Below are positions 32,079 through 43,216 of a stretch of DNA of 64,000 nt, in pieces. Location of the stretch: contig JAUPFV010000001.1 in the NCBI GenBank assembly GCA_036936605.1, positions 349,381,081 through 349,445,080 of the forward strand, read 5' to 3'. The notes under the pieces were generated by a model. That model was given only the letters and a program-made list of their open reading frames with translations, was not told the DNA's origin and searched no databases. Within the stretch, counting starts at the first letter, position 1, and each line of letters starts with the position of its first letter. This stretch comes from Limnanthes douglasii subsp. nivea. Its lineage: Eukaryota > Streptophyta > Magnoliopsida > Brassicales > Limnanthaceae. The translations under genes were made by a program, and so were the position numbers.

Positions 32079-35000
32079 ATGAATCCGGATAATCCAGAGC
32101 TTCCACCAGCTTTGCTCGAAGTGGTGGAAGAGAACGATGAATATACTGTCCAAGAGCGTGACAGGTTGAGGGTTGAAATAGAAGCTCTGAGGGCTGAAAA
32201 GGCCAAGATGGGCATGAAGGAGAAATCCAAAGCGTCAGTTGCTCATCGCTCTGATAACCCTCGAGAGCATGAGGCTTCAAAAACTCATGTGAGCACTAAA
32301 AAGACACATGCCAGTTCTAAAAAGTCTCACCGGTCCAAGCCTGTGGAGAGTTCTGACTCAAGTTCAGAATCTTCGGACAGCTCTTCGGACAGTGAGGGAA
32401 ATGAAAAATCCTTGTCCTCCAGTAGTGATGAGGGGCGAACCAGGAAAAAACAGAAGCAAGTTAAAAAGTATTCCAGAAAAAGAGATCATCATGGAAGAAT
32501 GAAAAGGCACATTGGGAAAGGATCATCTCACAACCGAAGGCATGTAGACCGGATGCTGGTAGATCCTTTCGCCTTCCATGATGAGCCAGGTATCTTTGCA
32601 ACACCTAATGAGGATACTGCGTTCAGTCGTGGGAGGAATTGGAGGCAATCGCCTTTGTCTTCTAAAATACTATCCGGAAATCTCCCCAAGAGGTTTGATA
32701 GCACCAAGATGGAGAAGTACGATGGCAGTACTGATCCAGACAATCATCTGGAGCAATTCAAGAACTTCATGATGAACTTTGATGATGATGATAAACTGCT
32801 CTGCAGGGCATTCTCCCAATCCTTCACGGGGAGTGCTCTGAAGTGGTACAACAGCCTTCCTCAGGGTTGTATCAGAGACTTTGATACTTTTTGGGTGGCC
32901 TTTCGAAGGCAATTTGTGGGGAGTAAGGAGTTAAAGGGTAATGGAGATACCATAATCCATTGTGCCCAAGAACCAAATGAATCGTTAAAGGAGTACATAA
33001 GTCGTTTTGTGAACACAAAAACCGGGCTGGCTGATTGCTTTGAACAAGTGGCAATAACGTCCCTGAGACAAGGTTTGAACCCGGGCAACCTGGCCGATTC
33101 AGTAGCCAGGAAGAAGGCCATGACCTGGGGAGGATTGCTAAATCAAGTTGGCAAACAAATAAATATTGATGAAACAAAGAAGACCAGGGTGCACAGACAG
33201 GTGAGATCCACCCCGGTGGCACCAGCTCCAAATCAAAACCAATCTAGGAACAAAGCTAGAGAAACCGGACAGGGGCATGGAAGGGGAAAAGCTCAGTCTC
33301 AACCAGCTGCTCCTGCACAAAGCCAACAGTCTAGAAACAAAAGGGGACCATGGGTCCAACCGGAGTGGTTTGCAGAACTCAAAGAAAGTGTGGCAACCAT
33401 TTTCGATAAAACAAAAGATGAAGTACACTACCGGAGACCAGCAACCTTGCAGTCTCCCAGAGAACATCGAAACAATTCTTTTTGTCAATATCACAATGAT
33501 ATTGGCCATACTACTTATGATTGCATAGCATTGAAACAAGAGGTTCAAAACCTGATCGAAAGAGGGAAATTGGGTGCATACGTTAAAAGGAGAGGAGGCA
33601 ACAGGCCTGACAACACTCACCGGGCTGGTCCGGTTAATGCTGCCCCGGAGGGGGCTATGGTAATCATTGAAAGGTTTGTTGTGGAATCTGAATACTTGGA
33701 TCCTGATCCAACAAGAAACAGAGTGGGTGCAATAGAGGAGCGTTCTAGGTCGGTCTCCGGGCTCATTAAATTCTTCGAGTCCTTGACAATTTTCGGAGGG
33801 GACACTGTAACGGCTCCTACCACTTCATCAAGACAAAGGCATGTTCATAATTTGGCTACCCAGCTAGAAGGGGGCATGACCTCTTATCAATCGTCAAGTT
33901 TATTCCCATTTATTGTCTTTGATGGGGATGATTTGAGAGACATTGCTGGCCCTCATGAAGATGCTGTTGTTATAGGAGCATCGATAGGGGGCAATGAGAT
34001 AAGGCGAATCCTGGTAGATACTGGGAGCTCTGCCAATATCCTCTTCCTAGATACTTACAAGAAAATGAAAAATCCAGCTGTGATTCAAAAGTCAGACAGA
34101 TCGATCGTAGGCTTCACGGGCAGCTCAGCCGATGTAATCGGTGAGTTCGAAGAAGAAGTATTGTTGGGCAGAGGCCCTTTCAAGAAAACAGTCAGAATAC
34201 TTTTCATTGTGGTGGATTGTCCCACTTGCTACAATGCTATTCTAGGGAGATCTTGGCTCTCTAGGATGCATGCAGTGGCTTCGACAGTCCATCAGTGTCT
34301 AAAATATGCTGTTCAGGGGCAGGTTGGGGTTGTCCGGAGCAGTCAAAAAGTTGCAAGGGAATGCTATGCCACTGCCTTGGCTCCACGAACTCTGGGGGCA
34401 GTCCGTATAAATGACCAATAGCAGTTTGAGGGCCTTTCTGGGGGTGAGGGTGAAATTGATGACCCCAGAGAGACCCCCGGAGTGTTGATCCCAGTTGAGG
34501 AGGTTGAAACACACTGCTTGGAAGAAGGAAAAATCGTCAAGATAGGATCCAAAATGCCACCAATGTTGAAAGAAGGTATGTTGAAATTCTTAAAAGACCA
34601 TCAGCATGTTTTTGCTTGGTGCAACGCTGATGTTACTGGAGTTCCATCAGAGGTGATTTCCCATCACCTATCTGTCCGGAGAGACGTGGCACCAGTGGTG
34701 CAAAAGAGGAGAGCTTTCTCAAAAGAAAAGGCTGATGTCATTGTACAAGAGGTTGACAGACTCACAAAGATGGGGCACATTAAAGAATCTCAGTACCCTT
34801 TGTGGACTGCCAATCCAGTCTTGGTAAAAAGAAAAACGGTAAATGGCGAATGTGCATTGACTTCACAGATCTCAATCGAGCTTGCCCAAAAGACTTGTAT
34901 CCGGTTCCCCGGATCGATCAGTTAGTAGACTCTACTTCTGGGAACAAGCTACTCTCCTTCATGGATGCTTTCTCCGGGTACAATCAGATCCAGGTGGATC

Positions 35001-37708
35001 CAAAAGATCAAGAGCATACCACTTTTGTTACTGATAGAGGTCTGCACTGCTATAAGGTGATTCCCTTTCGCTTGAAAAATGCTGGGGCTACTTATCAAAG
35101 GTTAGTCAATAAGGCATTTGCTGATCAAATTGGAAGAAATATGGAGGTTTACATTGACGATATGATGGTGAAAAGTGTGGATGAGCAGCTGCACCTGTCC
35201 GACCTCCAAGAGACTTTTGCCAATCTGGCCAAGGTGAATTTAAAGTTAAATCTTGAAAAATGTGTGTTCGGAGTGCAGTCCGGGAAGTTCTTAGGGTATA
35301 TTATAAGTGAGCATGGAATATAGCCCGACCCGGACCAACTCAATGCTTTGTTCCAAATGGAGCCTCCACGAAACATTAAAGAAGTACAACGATTAACGGG
35401 GAGGTTAGCAGCCTTGAACAGATTCATCTCCAGGTCTTCGGACAGATGTGCTCCATTTTTTCAAACCTTGAAGGGTGCAAAGGGGTTTGAATGGACACCA
35501 CAGTGTGATGAGGCATTCAATTAGATTAAGAAGCATATGTCCTCTCCCAAGACTTTGTTCAAACCAATTGATGGGGAGACTCTCTTCGTATATCTGGCTG
35601 TTTCAAGTTGTGCCATCAGTGCTGTGTTAGTAAGGGAGGTTGATGGGTATCCTCACCCAGTGTACTACATCAGCAAAAGCTTGATTGATGCTGAGAGGCG
35701 TTACTTGAAACTTGAAAAACTAGCATTGGCCTTGGTGATAGCTGCAAGAAAGATGAGGCCTTATTTTTAGGCTCATCCTATCATTGTCCGAACGTCTTTC
35801 CCTTTAAAGAATGTCCTTCAAAAAGCGGACATTTCAAGCAGAATGACAAAGTGGTCAGTAGAGTTGGGGGACTTCGACATAGACTTTGCTCCTCGAACAG
35901 CAGTAAAAGCTCAGGCTGTGGCTGACTTTCTGGTCGAGTTCCATTCTGATAGGGACTCAGAACAACCTGCTGATTCAAAAGACAAAAAAGTGTGGATTGT
36001 CCGAACAGAGGGGGGATCCAGTGCCATAGGGTCTGGGGCAGGAATATGTCTCACTTCCCCCTATGGGGACAACATGTTCCAAGCTATTTGTTTAGCTTTC
36101 AGGGCATCCAATAATGAGTCCGAATATGAAGCAGCTATAGCTGGGTTGAAATTGGCTTACATCTGTGGAGCAAAAAGGGTCAAGCTGCTAAGCGACTCCC
36201 AATTGCTTGTCCACCATGCCTTGGGCCTATCAGAAGCTAGAAAAGAACAATTGATCAAGTATTTACTACTCTTGAAAAATGAGGCCATGAAGTTTAAAGC
36301 CGTTGTCTATGAGCATATTCCCCGGGCAGAGAATGAGCTAGCAGACTCATTGGCAACAATAGCATATACGGAGTCCTATCCATGGATCCATGTGCTTGAA
36401 AGCCCTTCTATTCAACTTGATGAAGGTGAAAAAGAGGAAGTCTTTGAAATACAAGTAAACCGGCCTCAAGACTAGAGGTCTCCTCTTATGCAATATCTAT
36501 CTGATGGCATCGTGCCTTTGGATAAACCACAGGCCAGAACGTTAAAGCACAGGGCTCGTGGTTTTATCATGATTAGAGAGGTCTTGTACAAGAAATCCTA
36601 TAGCAAACCTCTCCTACGCTGTTTAGGGGATCATGAGTCACAAATGGTTCTCTCCGAATTGCACGATGGTGAGGGGTCAGCCCATTGTGGATTTAGAGCA
36701 TTAACAAGAAGAGTGCTTCTCTCCGGATATTATTGGCCAACAATAATGAAAGATGCTAAGGAACTGGTAAGAAGATGTGACCCATGCCAGAGGTACAACA
36801 ATGAAATTCATGTACCAGCCATTCCTTTGGAATCAATTTCTGAGCCCATCCCTTTTGCTCGATGGGGATTGGACTTAGTTGGGCCTCTCCCTGTGGCGTC
36901 CGGAGGGCGTAAAACCATAATTGTAGCCATTGACTACTTTTCGAAGTGGATAGAAGCAGCCCCCTTGGCAGGGACAACATCAAAGGCTGTTATAAAATTC
37001 ATTCTATCCAACATATGTTGCAGATTTGGTGTCCCCCAGAGAATAACGACAGACAATGGGCCACAGTTTGACAACAGAGAAATGAAGAGCTTCTGTGCCT
37101 CAAGGGGTATTCAGCATTGCTTTTCTTCACCTTTCCACCCACAGGCCAATGGGCAAGTTGAGGTGGCTAATAGAACAATACTGTCTGGTTTAAAGAAAAA
37201 TTTGGAAGGGGCTGCTGGGAAGTGGCCTAGTTATTTACAAGAAGTTTTGTGGGCCTACCGGACAACGCCTGGGGCTGCAACACAAGAATCACCTTTTGCC
37301 TTGGTCTATGGGATGGATGCAGTAGCCCCCATAGAGAAGACACTCCCCTCCTTTCGAGTCCACAACTTCTCCGGACAGGCTAATGAAATGGCAGTTAGAA
37401 ATCAACTTGATTTAATTGAAGAAAGGCGAGTAAAAGCTCATCTTAGAGTGGCACACTATCAAGGCTTGATGAGAAGCAGGTTTGCTTCTAAAGTTAAAAG
37501 AAGGGACTTTCAATCAGGAGATAAAGTATTGAGGAAGGTTTTCTTGCATACTAGAGAAAAGCTCTTCGGAAAGCTGGCCCCAACTTGGGAGGGTCCCTAT
37601 ACTGTGGTTGAAAGAATCAAGCCTGGAACGTACTGGTTAGAAGACAAAGATGGCAGGGTTTTAACTCACCCTTGGAATATTGAACACCTTCGAATGTACT
37701 TGGAATAA
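32079..37708 (+). pseudogene. Tat A gag-protease-RT-RNase H-integrase, broken
   Basis: From ATG 32079: a charged Ser-rich N-terminus, gag core (AFSQSFTGSALKWYNSLPQG, about residue 245), knuckle-like CQYHNDIGHTTYDC (about 470), protease LVDTGSSANILF (about 645). A TAG at 34419-34421 closes this 780-codon frame. The same frame resumes into RT up to an A-run at 34826-34830, where one base is missing; the rest is in the third frame. RT has YIDDMMVKS (about 35150). The first RNase H is at about 35540-35790. The second, archaeal-type RNase H (35990-36400) has Glu instead of the first catalytic Asp (RTEGG). Integrase at 36650-37400 has LDLVGP, TDNGPQF and GQVEVANR. Further in-frame TAGs are at 35321, 35522, 35768 and 36473. 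No product beyond gag-protease is expected without read-through. Confidence 0.9.
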
Positions 37709-38152
37709 AACTTATGTAAATATTTACTTGTTTAAACATCCATGTAAATATTTGGGGGCATACCACTTCCTCTCTTCGGCGCCACGGAGAGCTTTAAATA
37801 AAACTTGGAGCCTTCTTAAATAATTTTCTAAGTTTTTGCAAAATTCTGTTGATTGTCATACTATCCGGACTGAAAGGTCTAAGGGCTACTTAAATTCTAG
37901 CCAGAGAAACTAAACACTCTCACAACACAATAACTCAAGACTATTTAAACAGACTATGAAAGAAGAGAATGGTTGAGCAAAACAAAACATCCATTCAACA
38001 ACTTAAAATTGCCTTGGCCTTCCAAGGACTTTTTAAAACAAGTTTGGGTGCAGAACAAAAATCTGTCCGAACGGACAACATCACAAAAAAAAGGTGCCTT
38101 GGCCTTCCAAGGACTTTGGTTGAAGTAAAAGATAAATAAAACAAATTATAAA

Positions 38153-41112
38153 TTAAGGTGGAGCCTTTGAAGATGGCTCACCCTCATCTGTTTTCTTGCT
38201 CTTGATATCGCTTTTTTCCTCAATGACCTTCTTGCCTTTGGGGTCAACCTCTTCCTCACCCGGACTCTCTCCGGTTCCCTCTTCGTCACCAGACGAGGAT
38301 ATATCAGTGTACCCTTCATCAACCATGGTCCAGTAGGGGAGATCATCGTCATCCACATAACGCCATAAGTCCCCTAGTCTCCTCTTCGGGAACTTCTCGT
38401 GAAACAGGAGGACCATATCGGACTTTACTTTCTCAATCATTAATTCTTCACTCCGTATCATCTCCCTGGCATAAGCGTTGATTTTGGCCTTGATCATGGC
38501 CTCTTGATCCTTCACCAAAGCAGCTTTCTCCTCAACAGCCTGAGTCACTGCATTCTCTAAAGCAAGTTTGTCTGTAGTCAGGTTGGTGACAAGCTTCTCC
38601 TGTGCTGCAGTCTCTCCTCTTGAGGCTGTCAAGTCCTTCTCCAATCCGGATAGCTTAGCCCGGAGATCTTTTACGGTCTCTTCTAAAGAAACAACTTTTG
38701 TGTTGCTTTCCTCTTGTTTCTTCTTTAGCTGTTCGTTCGACTCCTTAAGCAAGTCAACCTTAGTAGTAGCAGTCCTGAGGTTTTCGGACAGCTTCTCCTT
38801 CTCAGATTTGAGGTCTTTGATGGTGTCTGCCTGACTCCGGACTTGCCTTTCCAGGGTGAGTACTGGTTGCACGTTGCTAAGGAGGGAATGAGCTATGACA
38901 TCCCTCTCACTGGAAACCAAGAAAGTCCTACCATTGAAGTTTACCGTGTTGGAGCTACTTGGGGGAACATATGGCCCTGTGAACTCATCTCTAGACAGGC
39001 CAAGGAAGTAGTCACCTAGAGGACCCAGACCGGTGACGTCCACTTCATCCATGTTAATCTCTCCCCGTTCAGTCTCATCAGTATGGAATTCCCTTGGAAT
39101 CCCTTCATTAAGATTCCCTTGGATCTCTTCAGCCAATGTCGGATCGGTTGGGAAGGTGGGCTCCGGATCCCGGAGAGTGAGCTCCTCACTTTGAGAAGTC
39201 TTTTTCTTTTTGACTTCCCTGTCAGCACTGTCACTCGCTTGTTTGCGAGTCCGTTTAGAAGCCCTTGTAGGTTTTGAGGAGTTCACCCCTTGCTTCTCAC
39301 TCTCCTGTTCTACCACTTGTAGAAGGTTTGCATCAACTTGAGCCTGGGCTGGCACCACTGAACCTGTGGGAGCCTCTTTCTCTGAATCCTCTACTGCTGT
39401 CCTGCCTTTCTTCTTCTTGCCCTTCATTTTACTTGGGGCTTTGGCCCGGGCAGGAAGGAAGAGGGTCCCATCCAGTTCATGAGACCTTCTCAGCACTACA
39501 TCTTCATCAGGAGGGGTGGAGAACTCCTCCCAGGTTAGATCCCTTCGACCTGTGGTGTTCCACAGATGGGATCTCGCTAAATTCCCAGGGGTAAAAGCTT
39601 TGTGAAACCGGTTCTCCCAGTTCTCCGCGGCCCATGCGTTTATCTTGCCACAGGTAACCTGTCCGGCTTTAAGGTAGTCTCCGAACTCCTTTGGCAGCTC
39701 TGATAAAACAAGAAAGTAACTGATTAGCATAAACTAAACGAAAAGAGAAATTCGAATAGAAACTTAAAGTAAAACTTACGATCGCTCCTCCATCTACTTC
39801 GAATAAGGCTAGGATTCTCCCCGGCCTTGATTTTCTTGCCATTCTCCCACGAGCCACTCACAAACAAGAACTGGCTCCTCCACTTGCTCTCCGACTCCAG
39901 GAGATCATCCACAGCTTTCAGATCGTTCCCCATGTTAAAGTGATAGAAAGGGAACTGATGGTGTTTGCACAAACTAGCTACAGCAGCGAACTCTTCCATT
40001 GGAAGAGGGATTCCGGACAACCTAGATGCCATAATGCATGACATCAAGGTGTACCATCCGTTAGGGCTTAGCTGTGATGGACATAGCTTGACTAGGTGGA
40101 AATAGCGCACTATCTCTGGATCCAGTGGGAACCTAAGTCCCCAGTTGAATAGCTCCGTAAAGAAGACTATCTCGTTCCTTTTGCAATCCATCGGGGTCTC
40201 CGGATCGATGGGAATTCGAATTTTTACATTTTCAGGGATCCCCCACTTAGTACGAAATCGTCCCAGATCTTTAGTATGGATAAACGCATACTTGGTCTTT
40301 AACAGAGATAAAAGGTACTTGAACTCTACCTTATGAAAGCAGGGCCCCACTCTCCCTTCGAGGCTCTCCGGCAGATCCGGACGCCTCAGATACAAGTCCT
40401 CTTTGCCCTTCTTGGCAACAACTACAGCAGTTTCAGCTTCTCCGGAAGACTCGGACTCAAACCTAACCTCCTCAGTGGAGTCTTCCATCCTCTCCTCCAT
40501 TATTGTTGGGGGAGCTTCAGCAGAAACAGCCCGAGGAGGGATGAAGCTTGGCACAGCTGATCCTCCGGACTGTTGACTCTTTGTATGTTTTTGAGTTTTC
40601 ACCTCAGTTTGAGTTTCTGAGGTCGAAGTTTCCTTGGGAGGTAATGGGCTGCTAGCCCCCGGACCGACTGGCCTTTCCCGGAGAGTCCTAACAGTTGCCC
40701 CGGACCCTGAATCGCTGGTATTTTTTGAAGAAAGTCCCTTAACCAATCTGCTTGGTCTTTTCATGATTAGTTTGTCTGGAGAATGATCGGAGTCGGACCC
40801 CATAGCAATGAAAGTGGATTTCTTCCTGACACTTGTGACAGTGACCCCCGGTTCAACGATAGGGATCGACTCTTGAACTGAAGAGCCAGATACTATGGGA
40901 GAAAGTGTTGATTGAAAGAGTTTTCTGGGTTTCGTACCTTTCGAAGAAGACGAACCTCTATCAGATTCTTCGATTGAAGGGGCTGGTTTCTCGACAGGCG
41001 ACGCTGGAAGTCCTGCTGCAAGTCTTTTCTCTTTTTCAATCCTTTGAGCTTTCTCCAATTCTGAGAGATTAAGCCAACCACCCTTGATTAGAGCTGTTCT
41101 TGCTGTGAACAT
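38153..41112 (-). CDS. Antisense gene (aORF) of Tat A: 2 exons, 959 aa
   Basis: Encoded opposite to the element between pol and the 3' LTR. Exon 1 is 41112-39780, intron 39779-39700 (GTAAGT...TTTTATCAG), exon 2 is 39699-38153; the phase-1 join makes a Gln codon. ATG 41112 (MFTARTALIKGG) is chosen because the start and its context recur in element B, and a TATA-like TATAAATT lies about 100 bp upstream (41215-41208); the longer frame above it begins only with TTG. Exon 1 has a Ser/Pro-rich stretch, then a folded segment (FFTELFNWGLRFPLDPEIVR, LSPNGWYTLMSCIM) resembling the Pfam 'putative gypsy type transposon' (Transposase_28) family. Exon 2 encodes a long coiled coil (about 38880-38430) and an acidic Lys-rich tail. 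Function unknown; no stop anywhere, unlike pol in the same element. Confidence 0.82.
39700..39779 (-). other. Intron in the antisense gene of Tat A (80 bp)
   Basis: Minus-strand donor GATC|GTAAGT and acceptor TTATCAG|AGCTGCC, with a pyrimidine-rich tract before it. Retention would stop exon 1 after a few codons (KFYFKFLFEF...). Element C has an intron at the same place and phase (53080-52993). Confidence 0.8.
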
Positions 41113-41545
41113 AAAACAACTAAGGAAATCTTGAAGTTTTAGAGAGATGAAACTTTGAGTAAAATGGCAGAGTGAAAGTGATAAGTGAGGCTGTGAAAGA
41201 TGAATGAAATTTATAGTAAATGTAAAAAAGAGGGTTTGATTCCTAGGAGAATCCGAAAAGTTGGGCAATGATTAAAAAGCGGCGCTGACGTCATCAATAG
41301 CATTTAAAGAGGTAACTTGTTCGAGAAAGTGGTGCAACTTTCGAGGTGAAAAAACGGCTGAAGTAACCAACCAGAAAGTGACACGTGTCCCACTAACTCT
41401 GACAAGAACCGTTTAGAATTCGTAACGATTGGGCTGCCCGGGCCTGTCCTCAACTCTCTTTGAATTGGAAGATCACTTCCTAAGTCGGACTGTTTTTCAG
41501 TTCTTTAACAAGGACACTTGTTCAAATACCTAAAAAAGGGGCTCC

Positions 41546-42075
41546 TGATGAGTCCGAATTCGAAGTGCTCCCCGGAAGGGCAGTCCAAAGTACATCTCCC
41601 CGTGAATTCGGACAGGCTCCAAGTATTTAATTCGAACAGGACTTTTTTACCGGGCAGATGATTTCGAACACTGTAAACTTAAGGCAGTTCGAACTATGAC
41701 TAAAGTACTAAAAACCTAAACACTATCTGACTAAGCTACCTGCACATCTGCTTAAAACTTATGGGTCTTTAAACATGACCCGGGTCCATTAAACTTGACC
41801 CGAAAGCCCATAAGGGCCCAAATTTCACACTATAAATGCCCAACCACCAGCATTAACTATGGGTAAGAAAAATTGACTGCTGCCAAGCTACACAATTCTC
41901 TCTCCACCCTTAAAACACTGTGAAACACCCTTAAACACCGTGAAACACCCTTAAACACTGTGAAACACCCTTAAACACCGTGAAACACCTTTAAACACTG
42001 TTAAACACCCTCACGCCACCTTAAAACTCCACTTAAAATTACCAGCCTACCCTCAGGCAACTTTTATCCACACCA
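41546..42075 (+). repeat. 3' LTR of Tat A
   Basis: 530 bp; preceded by the purine tract AAAAAAGGGG (41533-41540) plus CTCC. Five units of the 20-bp repeat instead of six. Followed by the target duplication GGTTA. Confidence 0.93.
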
Positions 42076-42080
42076 GGTTA

Positions 42081-42426
42081 TAAATGTTAATTGGCCAAAC
42101 TAAAGATTAATTTTTTTTTGTAATAATAATACACAAAATTTAAGTTAAGATCAATGATTTATAATATTGAGAAATTCATGTAGATTATTAAGCAATTTTT
42201 GCATTAATAAAGTTTTAATTTCTCAAAATTATAATCTCATCTAGTTATAAAAAGATCTTAATAGAGTATTATAAACTCCATAAGTTCAGTAAGAATGGAG
42301 TCTGATCTAAACATCGTATGATTCACATGTTACACACCATGAGAAATATAGTTCATTTAAGTGATAGTTGACAACATGCTTATTGTCATCTAACATGATA
42401 AACCAATTTAGATTCCATGTTAATAT
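42081..42426. other. AT-rich spacer between Tat A and Tat B
   Basis: Continuation of the locus that was split by element A; AT-rich, no gene or repeat recognised. Confidence 0.4.
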
Positions 42427-42750
42427 TGGTGAAGGTAAAAACTGATCACGGGGTATTAGTGGAATATATTAGATTTGCTATCGAGGTAGAGAGAGAAAAG
42501 ATGTGTTATATTTTATGTATTTTCGAGAGAGAACTCAACCATTTCATTAAATACTGTAATTATCCCTAATTATAAGATTCAAAAGATCTATGGGCCAACC
42601 GGGTCAATTCATATATTCGGGTCAATTAGGTGGGCTTGGAGGCCCAAGATAATATGAAGAAAGCATTTAACTTACTATGCTAGGCATAAAACTTATTCAT
42701 CATTATTTTTGTTAATAGTCAGAACTGTCCTCCAAAATAAATCTGACATG
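42427..42750 (-). repeat. 3' LTR of Tat element B (minus orientation)
   Basis: Begins TGGTGAAGGTAAAAACTGAT and ends near AAATCTGACATG, in the same order as the T1 LTR (TGGTGTGG... to GACCTCAT) and the solo LTR at 14859, with shared blocks GTAGAGAGAGA, CTATGGGCCAACCGGGTC and GAACTGTCCTCC. It lies about 470 bp before the start of the B antisense ORF, the distance seen between the 3' LTR and aORF start in element A. Ends approximate. Confidence 0.55.
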
Positions 42751-43216
42751 CTCTCTAAATCCACATCCAATATATTATGATCCTATCATCTAGCCTCTTT
42801 AGCTCTCTCAAAAGTATTTTGGAAGAACTAACATGATAAACGATTTCTGATTTGCTTTCGAAGTGAATTTGGAGGGCTAATGTGTAACCCAACGTTCGCG
42901 ACTTTATAATTAACTTTCCCAAACACGTGTCAAGTGTTAATGAGACCCACTGACCGTTTTTACCCTTGATAATTGTATCTAAATTAAAAATTAAAAGAGT
43001 TACATTGAATAGCCCCTTTTAATCATTGTTGTTGGTTCATCTTCCCTAGGTAAAACACTCAAGTGTATTTTTAACTATATAAGGGTGATTTTTCACTGTT
43101 CCCATTTCTAGGATGAGAAAATATTTCAATCTAAAGTTCATAAAGAAAGAAAACTTAATCTTTAAAAACTAGATTTCTCTTCAATCTTTCTTCTAGTATT
43201 TTTTTACAGTTTTTAT

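Larger units (their letters stand above)
31455..42075 (+). mobile_element. Tat-lineage Ty3/gypsy retrotransposon A
   Basis: A 10.6-kb element with 551-bp and 530-bp LTRs (TGATGAGTCC...TATCCACACCA) and target duplication GGTTA (31450-31454, 42076-42080). The layout is LTR, PBS, gag-protease, RT, RNase H, a second (archaeal-type) RNase H, integrase, long spacer with an antisense gene, purine tract, LTR. Dual RNase H and an antisense ORF after pol are features of the Tat lineage (relatives include Retand, Ogre and Grande). By eye the LTRs differ by about five substitutions, one A-run base and one 20-bp repeat unit, so the insertion is fairly recent, but the polyprotein is already broken. Confidence 0.93.

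Noticed and set aside
32861..33620. Minus-strand frames of 80-160 codons opposite gag of Tat A
   Set aside because: They are mirror frames of a clear plus-strand gag with domain matches, and have no recognisable features of their own.
41113..41268. Upstream extension of the Tat A antisense ORF
   Set aside because: It opens with TTG, is low-complexity (HLSQPHLSLSL), and includes the likely TATA-box region; ATG 41112 is conserved in element B.
41545..41612. CTGATGA followed by a GTCC stem at the 3' LTR edge of Tat A, like a hammerhead ribozyme core
   Set aside because: The leading C is outside the LTR (the 5' LTR is preceded by A), and no GAAA follows the second stem arm (GGAC is followed by AGG). 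The conserved core is incomplete.
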